The notes under the pieces: model-generated
Databases searched by the model: none
The model's input: only the letters and a program-made list of their open reading frames with translations
Told to the model about the DNA's origin: nothing
Assembly: GCA_003645975.1 (NCBI GenBank)
Contig: QNDP01000110.1
Span: forward strand, 1 to 5,645
Direction: 5' to 3'
From: Candidatus Hydrothermota bacterium
GTDB taxonomy: Bacteria; Hydrothermota; Hydrothermia; B15-G9
DNA: 5,645 bases
Part shown: piece by piece, positions 1 through 5,645 of the stretch
Layout: every line of letters begins with the position of its first letter
How positions within the stretch are numbered: the stretch's first letter is position 1
Made by a program: the position numbers and the translations under genes

Positions 1-1
1 A

Positions 2-1648
2 AATGTCATTGACGCCTCGCTGCTTGCAAGAGGACTCGAACTGACGCTCCAACTGCTGGAGTTGGGCAAACCCGTGATAATCGCCCTGAACATGATCGAC
101 GAGGCCGAGCGCAAGGGTATCGTGGTCGATCCTGATAAACTTTCAGAAGAACTCGGTGTCCCTGTCATCCCCACGATCGCTGTCTTCGGTAGAGGCATCT
201 ATCGTCTTATGGCCGAAGCTATTCGGGCTGCGGAGAAACCGAAGGCGCCGCCTCATCCGAACTATGCATCCCCGATCGAGAAGCGCATCCGGATCCTTGC
301 CGATGCCGTAAAGGACTATGTGGGCGGACTTTCATCCCGGTTCGTGGCACTTAAACTCATGGAAGGAAACGATGAGTTTAGGAAACTTGTCGATTCCAAA
401 GATGTTCTGGAACTCGTCGATAGATTGTGTGCGGAACTTACGAATGAGTTTGGCAGGGACTGCTTCGATGTCATCCATCAGGAGCGCCACCACTTGGCCA
501 TGCACATCTTTGAGTCAGTTGCAAAGGTGAAACACGGCGCTGCTGTGCCCCTTGACGAAAAGATCGACCACATCTTGATGAGTCCGTTCTTGGGCTATCC
601 CATTTTGGCTTTGGTGTTTTTCGGACTTTTTTATCTCGCCTTTTCCATCGGAGGGTTTCTTGAGGAGTTGGTTTTGGCGCCTTTTGAACAGTTGAGTTCG
701 ATTTTGGCGTCTAAGTTGAACCCACAGCTCTATCCGATACTTTACGGATTGATTGCGGGGATAGGAGGTGGGATCGGTGTCGTTCTGCCTTACCTTGTGC
801 CGCTTATCTTTTTGATGTCCCTGTTGGAGGACATCGGCTATCTTTCGAGAGCTGCGTTTCTTGTGGATGTCTTTATGCACAAGATTGGACTGCACGGTAA
901 ATCAGTTGTTCCGTTAATCATAGGTTACGGATGCAATGTCCCTTCGATCGTTGCAACCCGAATATTGCCGTCCGAGAGGGACAGGACGATCACCGCCTTG
1001 CTGGCGCCGTTTGTCCCATGTTCTGCCAGAACGGCTGTTATCCTTGCCCTTGTCGGCGGAATGCTGGGCGCAAAGTGGGCTCTGGCGATTTATGCGTTTA
1101 ACCTTTTGATTATCGGGGTGTTGGGCAAGGTGTTTTCGGCGTTATTCCCAACGCCTCCGACCGGTCTGATAATGGAGATACCCAGTTACAAACTCCCGTC
1201 CTTGTCCATAACTTTGAAAAAGACATGGGTTCAGATAAGGAACTTCATAGTCTTTGCTTGGCCTGTTTTGATACTGAGCAGCTTGTTCTTGGGTGTTCTC
1301 GATGCATTCGGTATCTCAGAACATCTGAACTCCATAATGGCGCCGCTTACACAGGCGGTTCTCGGTCTGCCCTCAAAACTTGGGTTGACCCTCGTGTTCG
1401 GCGTGTTACGCAAGGAGTTGACCTTGATAATGATGTATCAAGCGCTTGGGACGAGCGATGTGTTGAGTGTTCTGACAAAAGCACAGATTTTGACATTTGT
1501 TGTCTTCGTAACATTTTATGTTCCATGCATTTCTGCGCTTGCAGTGCTTTGGAGGGAATTCAATGCCAAGATAGCCGCCCTTTCACTTGCCCTACATGTC
1601 ATTGTAGCCACAACACTTGCATTTTTGGTCAGGATGACCTTCGGTTGA
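2..1648 (+). CDS. feoB: Ferrous iron transport protein B (FeoB), 5'-truncated by window edge
   Basis: FeoB is an inner-membrane Fe(II) transporter with a cytosolic N-terminal G domain. The reading frame is already open at base 2, so the gene starts upstream of the window and 548 residues are visible. The TTG at 62 is not the start, because the 20 codons before it are typical FeoB sequence (NVIDASLL...LTLQLLELG). Visible landmarks, numbered from base 2: the G4 motif NMID at residues 30-33, the GTPase-linked helical region to about 185, then a polytopic membrane domain beginning near 'SPFLGYPI'. The two Gate regions carry the family's conserved cysteines: GYGCNVPS (Cys311), VPCSAR (Cys340) and YVPCIS (Cys509). 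The P-loop, switch regions and DxxG lie outside the window. With about 100 more residues the protein would be normal FeoB length. No feoA or feoC follows. Family assignment is firm; the substrate follows from the family. Confidence 0.96.
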   Translation, partial: NVIDASLLARGLELTLQLLELGKPVIIALNMIDEAERKGIVVDPDKLSEELGVPVIPTIAVFGRGIYRLMAEAIRAAEKPKAPPHPNYASPIEKRIRILADAVKDYVGGLSSRFVALKLMEGNDEFRKLVDSKDVLELVDRLCAELTNEFGRDCFDVIHQERHHLAMHIFESVAKVKHGAAVPLDEKIDHILMSPFLGYPILALVFFGLFYLAFSIGGFLEELVLAPFEQLSSILASKLNPQLYPILYGLIAGIGGGIGVVLPYLVPLIFLMSLLEDIGYLSRAAFLVDVFMHKIGLHGKSVVPLIIGYGCNVPSIVATRILPSERDRTITALLAPFVPCSARTAVILALVGGMLGAKWALAIYAFNLLIIGVLGKVFSALFPTPPTGLIMEIPSYKLPSLSITLKKTWVQIRNFIVFAWPVLILSSLFLGVLDAFGISEHLNSIMAPLTQAVLGLPSKLGLTLVFGVLRKELTLIMMYQALGTSDVLSVLTKAQILTFVVFVTFYVPCISALAVLWREFNAKIAALSLALHVIVATTLAFLVRMTFG

Positions 1649-1699
1649 GGGCATGCCCACCGTTTTGTCGTGAAGCCGTTAGGCCAGAACCCTATGCCA

Positions 1700-1729
1700 T
1701 TGATTGATGATGAGCTTAGATGTTATAAT
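1700..1729 (+). promoter_or_regulatory. Predicted sigma-70-type promoter for the tRNA genes
   Basis: A perfect TATAAT lies at 1724-1729, preceded by TG at 1721-1722 with one base between, which makes an extended -10 element. A TTGATT at 1700-1705 (four of six matches to TTGACA) sits 18 bases upstream. Transcription should start near 1736, about 14 bases before tRNA-Cys. The bases just after the -10 (TTCGCCCG) are GC-rich. That discriminator type is associated with stringent control of stable-RNA promoters in well-studied bacteria; applying it here is inference. This is the only strong promoter I see in the window. Confidence 0.7.
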
Positions 1730-1749
1730 TTCGCCCGAATTTGATAGGT

Positions 1750-1822
1750 GGCGGCGTAGCCAAGTGGCTAAGGCGACGGTTTGCAAAACCGTTATTCCCG
1801 GGTTCGAATCCCGGCGCCGCCT
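1750..1822 (+). tRNA. tRNA-Cys (anticodon GCA)
   Basis: A complete 73-base cloverleaf is visible. The acceptor stem GGCGGCG (1750-1756) pairs fully with CGCCGCC (1815-1821). The D arm has the stem GCC/GGC. The anticodon stem ACGGT/ACCGT (1776-1780 and 1788-1792) encloses the loop TTGCAAA, with anticodon GCA at 1783-1785. The T arm is CCGGG-TTCGAAT-CCCGG (1798-1814). The discriminator base is T (1822), matching the U73 identity element of cysteine tRNAs. The 3' CCA is not encoded (TTAAA follows), so it must be added by nucleotidyltransferase. tRNA-Leu follows after 11 bases, presumably on the same precursor. Confidence 0.97.
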
Positions 1823-1833
1823 TTAAATTTCAA

Positions 1834-1916
1834 GCCGGGGTGGTGGAAAGGCAGACACAGGGGATTTAAAATCCCCTGGGGGTTACCCCGTGCGGGTTCG
1901 AGTCCCGCCCCCGGCA
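1834..1916 (+). tRNA. tRNA-Leu (anticodon TAA)
   Basis: This is a class II tRNA of 83 bases. Acceptor GCCGGGG (1834-1840) pairs with CCCCGGC (1909-1915), and the discriminator is A (1916). The anticodon stem GGGGA/TCCCC (1860-1864 and 1872-1876) holds the loop TTTAAAA, with anticodon TAA at 1867-1869, which reads UUA and UUG. The long variable arm forms its own stem (GGGG with CCCC, 1878-1889), as expected for leucine. The T arm is GCGGG-TTCGAGT-CCCGC (1892-1908). CCA is not encoded (TATCC follows). It is probably processed from one transcript with tRNA-Cys. Confidence 0.97.
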
Positions 1917-1943
1917 TATCCGTAAAATCGCCCCTTAAAAATC

Positions 1944-1947
1944 GAGG
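1944..1947 (+). promoter_or_regulatory. Ribosome-binding site that fixes the DUF4321 start
   Basis: GAGG lies 7 bases before the ATG at 1955. The same frame is open much further upstream, through both tRNA genes, so this site decides that translation begins at 1955. Confidence 0.7.
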
Positions 1948-1954
1948 TTGGCCC

Positions 1955-2218
1955 ATGTTTTTCCGAAGAACTCAAAGTGTTGTTATCGTGTCAATCCTTC
2001 TCGGCGCAGCCATCGGAACGCTTCTCGGTGAACTGATACGGCTTGGATTGCCTCAAGGCCCTGTTAGAGAATTACTTACTACACAAGTCTCTTTCGGATT
2101 CGGCGCCATAACGCTGAACCTCATCGTTGTGGATGTTACGCTTGGACTCATGGTTCACTTCAATTTGATGTCGGTGATCTTCATTTTCTTAATGATTTTC
2201 CTGTTGAAAAAGTTATGA
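1955..2218 (+). CDS. Small DUF4321-type membrane protein
   Basis: An 87-residue protein of unknown function that resembles the DUF4321 family of short bacterial membrane proteins. It has a basic N-terminus (FFRR), a first membrane segment at about residues 8-28 with the glycine-rich pattern [13 protein letters not shown], and a central '[19 protein letters not shown]' stretch that fits the family pattern (aromatic-G, then LxL...LTFG). A second hydrophobic segment ends in basic KKL. The start is set by the GAGG at 1944-1947; the open frame continues upstream only across tRNA genes. Its TGA overlaps the next gene's ATG (ATGA at 2215-2218), so it is probably translationally coupled to the permease. 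It begins 38 bases after tRNA-Leu with no terminator between. No biochemical role is known for the family, and the link to transport is only contextual. The family call rests on remembered sequence pattern, not a search. Confidence 0.78.
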   Translation: MFFRRTQSVVIVSILLGAAIGTLLGELIRLGLPQGPVRELLTTQVSFGFGAITLNLIVVDVTLGLMVHFNLMSVIFIFLMIFLLKKL

Positions 2219-3165
2219 AGAGGCAAACGAAGATCAAAAACTTTATCTATCCGCTTCTCCTTCTGGCGCCTGCGTTAATAATCCTCCTTGTTTTTAAGGT
2301 GTTGCCGATCATCCTCGCTTTCAGATTCAGTTTTTTCAATTGGGGTATAGCTGGGTCGAAGGGCTTTGTCGGACTTAGGAATTACAAGATAATGTTCCAA
2401 GACCCATTGTTCTGGCGTTCGCTCCTCAACACTTTTTACTATGCTATTGTAACTGTTCCGCTTTCAATGATATTCTCGATGATAATCGCTGCCCTCCTCA
2501 ATCGTGGCATCAAGGCTCTGGGTGTTTTTCGGACGATCTATTATCTGCCAGTTGTTACCTCGCTCGTCGCGGTGTCGGTCGTGTGGAAATGGCTTTACGA
2601 TCCGACGAGGGGACTTTTCAATCAAATCCTTCAATTTCTTGGGCTGTCGCCACTTCAATGGCTTCAGGAATATCGTGGGATATTTGAACTGATTCTCGGC
2701 AAGGAGCTTCCGCTGCTTTTGAAAGGCCCTTCGTTGGCCCTGTTTTCTTTGAGCATCTTGGGAGTTTGGAGGAGTCTTGGATACAATGTGGTCATCTTCC
2801 TTGCGGGTCTGAAAAACATTCCAAAAGTCTATTACGATGCAGCCAAAGTCGATGGAGCCAACACCTTTCAGACATTTTGGCATGTTACAGTGCCATTGCT
2901 TTCTCCGACAACTTTTTATGTCGCAATAATGACGACCATTACTTCCTTCCAGATGTTTGCTCCGGTGTGGACGATGACGGGTCCACCACCCGGAGGGCCT
3001 TTGCACTCAACGCTTGTGATCATCTATTACCTGTTCAGGCGCGGATTCGAGGAATATCTCATAGGTTACGGCTCTGCGATAGCGTTCGTGTTCTTCCTCA
3101 TCATATTGGCGATAACGATATTGCAGCGTAAATACTTGGAGAAGAGGGTATATTATGAGGTATAA
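2215..3165 (+). CDS. ABC sugar transporter permease, MalF/UgpA type
   Basis: A 316-residue inner-membrane permease of the binding-protein-dependent carbohydrate ABC family (MalF/UgpA/LacF branch). About six membrane segments are visible, near residues 10-31, 72-96, 104-126, 173-196, 228-250 and 281-305. The EAA loop that docks on the ATPase is clear: D208-A-A, G214, V224 and P227, matching EAA---G---------I-LP with Asp for Glu. Family-typical patterns include the N-terminal LLLAPAL, 'FVGLRNY' and '[10 protein letters not shown]'. Residues about 150-172, between WL and the fourth membrane segment, are longer than usual for the family and explain the length above roughly 295. The start overlaps the DUF4321 stop by 4 bases and has only a weak purine stretch (GAAAAAG), which suggests translation by reinitiation. 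It should pair with the next permease. The substrate cannot be read from the sequence; a sugar, oligosaccharide or polyol is inferred from the family. Confidence 0.92.
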   Translation: MKRQTKIKNFIYPLLLLAPALIILLVFKVLPIILAFRFSFFNWGIAGSKGFVGLRNYKIMFQDPLFWRSLLNTFYYAIVTVPLSMIFSMIIAALLNRGIKALGVFRTIYYLPVVTSLVAVSVVWKWLYDPTRGLFNQILQFLGLSPLQWLQEYRGIFELILGKELPLLLKGPSLALFSLSILGVWRSLGYNVVIFLAGLKNIPKVYYDAAKVDGANTFQTFWHVTVPLLSPTTFYVAIMTTITSFQMFAPVWTMTGPPPGGPLHSTLVIIYYLFRRGFEEYLIGYGSAIAFVFFLIILAITILQRKYLEKRVYYEV

Positions 3166-3976
3166 AATCTCGAAACTGCTGATATACGCTGTGCTGCTGT
3201 TCGGCGCCTTCTGGATGATTCTGCCTTTCTTTTGGATGATAACGACTTCTTTCAAGACAGAAGGCGAGTCAGTGAGAGTTCCACCGACATGGATACCTCA
3301 TCATTTTACGATCGAGGGCTATAAGGCCGTTTTTGAGACATTTAACTTTCTCAATTACATAAAGGTCTCGGCAACTGTTACATTTTTGAATCTGTTGGCT
3401 GTCCTGTTAACTTCGGTTCTGGCGGCTTATGCGTTCTCATGGTTCAAATTCAAGTGGCGCGAGACGCTTTTCACGGCTATCCTTTCGCTGATGATAGTTC
3501 CTGTTCCTGTGTATGTTATCCCGCTTTACATCATCGTCCAAAAACTTAATTGGATTGACACCTATTACGCCCTTGTGGTGCCCTGGGCGGTGAGCATCTT
3601 TTCCATTTTCCTTTTGCGCCAGCATTTCCGTTCGATTCCGAGAGACTTATACGATGCAGCGGTTATCGACGGCTGTGGCAGAATGCGGTTCCTTTTCACG
3701 ATCATCCTTCCCCTAACTAAACCTGCGCTGATAACTATTTCCATTTTTACCATCATAGCGGCATGGAACGCCTTCATGTGGCCGCTTATGGTAACAAATA
3801 GCGAAAATATGAGGCCAATTCAGGTCGCATTGGCTTATTTCGCACAAGGTGAAAGCACCAATTATCCTGCTCTTATGGCAGCTTCCACCATAGCTATCTT
3901 GCCTTTGGTTGTCCTCTACTTGATCGCCCAGAAATACATAGTGGAGAGTTATGCTCGTAGTGGATTGAAAGAGTGA
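3155..3976 (+). CDS. ABC sugar transporter permease, MalG/UgpE type
   Basis: A 273-residue inner-membrane permease of the MalG/UgpE/LacG branch, normal in length. The N-terminus has the usual first membrane segment followed by 'PFFWMITTSFK', a hallmark of this subfamily. Further membrane segments lie near residues 70-95, 103-125, 135-156, 184-206 and 240-262. The EAA loop fits the consensus exactly apart from Asp for Glu: D167-A-A, G173, I183, L185 and P186. The C-terminus ends in a basic/acidic 'RSGLKE' tail. The ATG at 3155 follows a GAAGAGGG ribosome-binding site (3141-3148) and overlaps the previous gene by 11 bases, so the two permeases are probably made in equal amounts and form a heterodimer. 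No ATPase or solute-binding protein gene follows. A shared MsmX/UgpC-like ATPase from elsewhere, or genes outside the window, would be needed. Confidence 0.94.
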   Translation: MRYKISKLLIYAVLLFGAFWMILPFFWMITTSFKTEGESVRVPPTWIPHHFTIEGYKAVFETFNFLNYIKVSATVTFLNLLAVLLTSVLAAYAFSWFKFKWRETLFTAILSLMIVPVPVYVIPLYIIVQKLNWIDTYYALVVPWAVSIFSIFLLRQHFRSIPRDLYDAAVIDGCGRMRFLFTIILPLTKPALITISIFTIIAAWNAFMWPLMVTNSENMRPIQVALAYFAQGESTNYPALMAASTIAILPLVVLYLIAQKYIVESYARSGLKE

Positions 3977-3985
3977 GGGTTTGTT

Positions 3986-4192
3986 ATGAATTCGGTAAAC
4001 GCACACAAAAACAGTAATGTCCAAAAAATTTTGAAATTGCTCGAATATGTGGTGTGCCCAAATTGTCATGGAAAGTTGCGTTACGACCGGAACGAACATA
4101 AATTGATTTGCGAAAATTGTAGGTTGGCTTTTCCGATAGTCGATGGCATCCCTGTTCTGCTTCTGGACAAAGCACAAAAGCTGGAGGACTGA
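3986..4192 (+). CDS. Trm112/UPF0434-like zinc-ribbon protein
   Basis: A 68-residue protein. After a 13-residue polar N-terminus comes the Trm112-like fold signature 'ILKLLEYVVCPNC', ending in 'AFPIVDGIPVLL', the conserved close of the family. Cys24, Cys27, Cys42 and Cys45 form two CxxC pairs, a full zinc-binding set; some bacterial members such as Escherichia coli YcaR lack part of it. In eukaryotes and archaea Trm112 stabilises and activates SAM-dependent methyltransferases that modify tRNA, rRNA and release factors. The role of bacterial homologues is poorly known. The ATG has a GAGGG site (3975-3979) 6 bases upstream and lies 9 bases after the permease stop. The gene is very probably in the same operon, but nothing in the sequence links it to transport. 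No methyltransferase gene is next to it. Confidence 0.88.
   Translation: MNSVNAHKNSNVQKILKLLEYVVCPNCHGKLRYDRNEHKLICENCRLAFPIVDGIPVLLLDKAQKLED
4183..4187 (+). promoter_or_regulatory. Strong ribosome-binding site for the C25-family gene
   Basis: GGAGG lies inside the last codons of the zinc-ribbon gene, 8 bases before the ATG at 4196. It supports that ATG as the start even though the encoded signal sequence is atypical. Confidence 0.75.
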
Positions 4193-4195
4193 GAA

Positions 4196-5645
4196 ATGGG
4201 ATTCCTGATCGCTTTGGTCATTTCTTCTTTTACGGTTTTGAAAAGCGACGCCAAAAGTTTGGTCTTTGAAGTTGTGATCGATAGTTTGGATACCGAGACG
4301 GTGTATCTCAGTGGCAATCAAAAATTTTTATTCATTCACGGAGGCGATAATCCGGTGAGTCAAGACCCTGGAACACCGTATCTTCCTACTTACACATTTA
4401 CCATTGGGCTGCCTCCAGATGGTGAACCACATGTGGATGCGATCGTCGAGGAAAGTGAGGTGATTCGCTTAAACTGCCCAATAATGCCTGTTCCTTACTT
4501 TGAGAACGACGGGTTATCTCCTTTTTACCAAAAAGGCGAAACTTACAGTCAAAAAGGGTTTTTCCCGTCAGATGTGTTGGATTCTGTTGAAACCGCATGG
4601 CTCAGGACCTTAAGGGTGGCCTCGATCAGACTTCATCCATTCCAATACGACCCTGCGACCAACGCCCTGAAATTTAACCGACGGATTCTTGTGAGGGTGG
4701 ACTATGGGAATAAGAAAGCCGGAAACGGCGTTCTATTGCAGGATGACCCATTTGAAGGCCTTTATAGGTCAAAAATTTTAAATTACGAAGTCGCAAAATA
4801 CTGGCATGTCTTGCCAAAGCCTCCGAAACAGACAGATCCCTTTGAGCAAGCACAGGTTTGGTTGAAGATAGCTGTAATCTCGGATGGAATTTACGAGATC
4901 ACGGGTTCTGATCTGCAGCAACTCGGTTTAGAAGGAATTAGTGTTAACGCCATCAGACTTTTCTCCTTTGGACCGGATTCTCTTCCGAGCGATTTGAGCG
5001 CCGCTGAAACTTCTTTTGTGGAAGTCCCCATAAAAATTGAAGAAGGAGGGGATGGAATCCTCGATCCGAACGACCGATTCCTTTTCTTTGGAAGTGCGGC
5101 CAAAGGATATTATTGGGACGGAAGTGGTTATAGTTTTAAGGAGAATCCATATTCCGACACGGTTTTCTACTGGCTCGGTATAAATACCGATGCCCCTCCT
5201 CGTGAGATACGACTCAGAGAATTTGCGACATCGGGGAATTCAGTGGATGAACATCTGCGTTATTTTAGGCATGAAATTAACCTTATCAACTTGGCTCAGA
5301 AGGGGTTATGGTGGCTGGGGGAGGAGATCTGGAGGTTTCAGAGGGAGCCGAGCGCCGAGCTATCCATCGGTTTTGACCTCCCCAATTTGATCGGGTCAGA
5401 GGGCGAAATGCGAATAGTTTTGGTGGCAGCCAGAAGCGAACAGGTCAGATGGATTTACCTTCTTGTCAACGACGAGGTTGTCGATTCCTTCACGGTGGAG
5501 ACCGGAAGACAACCCGTTTCAGTGTCAAGAACAATCCATCTCAGCAATCTCCGGGCACAGGGGAACAATTTCACACTGAGGGTTGTTGCCCCAACGACTT
5601 ACATTGAGAACGACGACCATGTGATTCTCGATTATTTTGACATCA
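4196..5645 (+). CDS. Gingipain-family (peptidase C25, PorU-like) protein, N-terminal part, 3'-truncated by window edge
   Basis: The frame stays open for 483 codons to the window end. Residues 1-19 form a hydrophobic, signal-like start ending in S-D-A, but lack the usual basic residues. Residues about 20-175 look like a C25 propeptide: 'PGTPYLP' at 58-64, then 'LPPDGEPHVDAIVEE', and 'RTLRVASIRLHPFQYDP' leading to a strand-rich 'ILVRVDYG'. Residues 222-290 match the start of the mature C25 region: 'WLKIAV..DGIYEITGSDLQQLGL' and 'NAIRLFSFG', then 'LDPNDRFLFFG' (289-299) and 'ENPYSDTVFYWLG'. Residues 359-378 hold the PorU-like 'HEINLIN...G.WWLGEEI' signature. A beta-sandwich region then ends at 'ILDYFDI'. 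The Cys/His protease domain would lie just beyond the window. PorU is the type IX secretion sortase of Bacteroidota; related C25 proteins are secreted proteases. Which of these this is cannot be decided here. It starts 3 bases after the zinc-ribbon stop. Confidence 0.85.
   Translation, partial: MGFLIALVISSFTVLKSDAKSLVFEVVIDSLDTETVYLSGNQKFLFIHGGDNPVSQDPGTPYLPTYTFTIGLPPDGEPHVDAIVEESEVIRLNCPIMPVPYFENDGLSPFYQKGETYSQKGFFPSDVLDSVETAWLRTLRVASIRLHPFQYDPATNALKFNRRILVRVDYGNKKAGNGVLLQDDPFEGLYRSKILNYEVAKYWHVLPKPPKQTDPFEQAQVWLKIAVISDGIYEITGSDLQQLGLEGISVNAIRLFSFGPDSLPSDLSAAETSFVEVPIKIEEGGDGILDPNDRFLFFGSAAKGYYWDGSGYSFKENPYSDTVFYWLGINTDAPPREIRLREFATSGNSVDEHLRYFRHEINLINLAQKGLWWLGEEIWRFQREPSAELSIGFDLPNLIGSEGEMRIVLVAARSEQVRWIYLLVNDEVVDSFTVETGRQPVSVSRTIHLSNLRAQGNNFTLRVVAPTTYIENDDHVILDYFDI

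Noticed and set aside
62..64. TTG as a start for FeoB
   Set aside because: The frame is open to the window edge, and the preceding codons encode conserved FeoB sequence.
1649..1658. GGGCATGCCC palindrome just after the feoB stop as a terminator
   Set aside because: As RNA the stem would be only three pairs with a four-base loop, and the following T-run is short and displaced. I see no other convincing hairpin before the promoter.
1225..1707. 160-codon open frame on the plus strand, partly past the feoB stop
   Set aside because: It is out of frame with feoB over most of its length. It is rich in Cys and Ser with no consistent motif, so it is an overlap artefact.
1923..1928. TAAAAT as a -10 element for a separate DUF4321 promoter
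   Set aside because: No acceptable -35 lies at the right distance; the nearest candidate is inside the tRNA-Leu T arm with a poor match and a 19-base spacer.
1781..1954. In-frame upstream extension of the DUF4321 gene
   Set aside because: It translates tRNA-Cys and tRNA-Leu sequence. The ATG at 1955 with GAGG upstream gives a normal-length family member.
2464..3006. 180-codon open frame on the minus strand
   Set aside because: It is antisense to the MalF-type permease, has a composition typical of a shadow frame, and shows no ribosome-binding site or domain.
3713..4321. 202-codon open frame on the minus strand
   Set aside because: It runs opposite the MalG-type permease and zinc-ribbon genes, which have clear family motifs. 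Its translation is rich in His, Gln and Arg, with no recognisable domain.
1..5645. CRISPR array, insertion sequence, prophage or attachment site
   Set aside because: No direct repeats with spacers, terminal inverted repeats, transposase, integrase or duplicated tRNA 3' ends are visible.

Overview
The window is about 5.6 kb from a bacterial chromosome, and every gene lies on the + strand. In order: the 3' part of a ferrous-iron transporter gene (feoB), a promoter, two tRNA genes (Cys-GCA and Leu-TAA), and a tightly packed run of five protein genes. These encode a small DUF4321-type membrane protein, two sugar-type ABC permeases, a Trm112/UPF0434-like zinc-ribbon protein, and the N-terminal 483 residues of a large gingipain-family (peptidase C25, PorU-like) protein that runs off the right edge.

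Organism: neither tRNA gene encodes its CCA end, ribosome-binding sites are classical purine-rich Shine-Dalgarno sequences, and GC content looks moderate. C25 proteins with this propeptide and 'HE..L.N....G..W.GE' layout are typical of Bacteroidota and related FCB or candidate lineages (for example the WOR-3/Stahlbacteria, Cloacimonadota or Marinimicrobia type). With DUF4321 and carbohydrate ABC permeases alongside, I infer an FCB-like candidate phylum. This is an inference from gene content and I would not name a species.

Layout: feoB ends at 1648. The 101-base gap after it shows no convincing terminator. It does hold a good promoter (TTGATT, 18-base spacer, extended TGnTATAAT), placed to start RNA about 14 bases before tRNA-Cys. 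After tRNA-Leu there are only 38 bases, without a terminator, before the DUF4321 gene. A mixed tRNA-mRNA transcript therefore looks possible. The five protein genes overlap or are separated by very short gaps: a 4-base ATGA overlap, an 11-base overlap, then gaps of 9 and 3 bases. They look like one operon with translational coupling.

Function: the two permeases should form a heterodimeric MalF/MalG-like channel. No solute-binding protein or ATPase gene is in the window, so those partners must lie elsewhere or be shared. The zinc-ribbon gene and the C25 gene have no obvious role in sugar uptake and may simply share the transcript. I see no CRISPR array, insertion sequence, phage gene or clearly new defence system. 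The most interesting points are the PorU-like gene at the operon's end, the coupling of DUF4321 to a permease, and the tRNA-headed operon.
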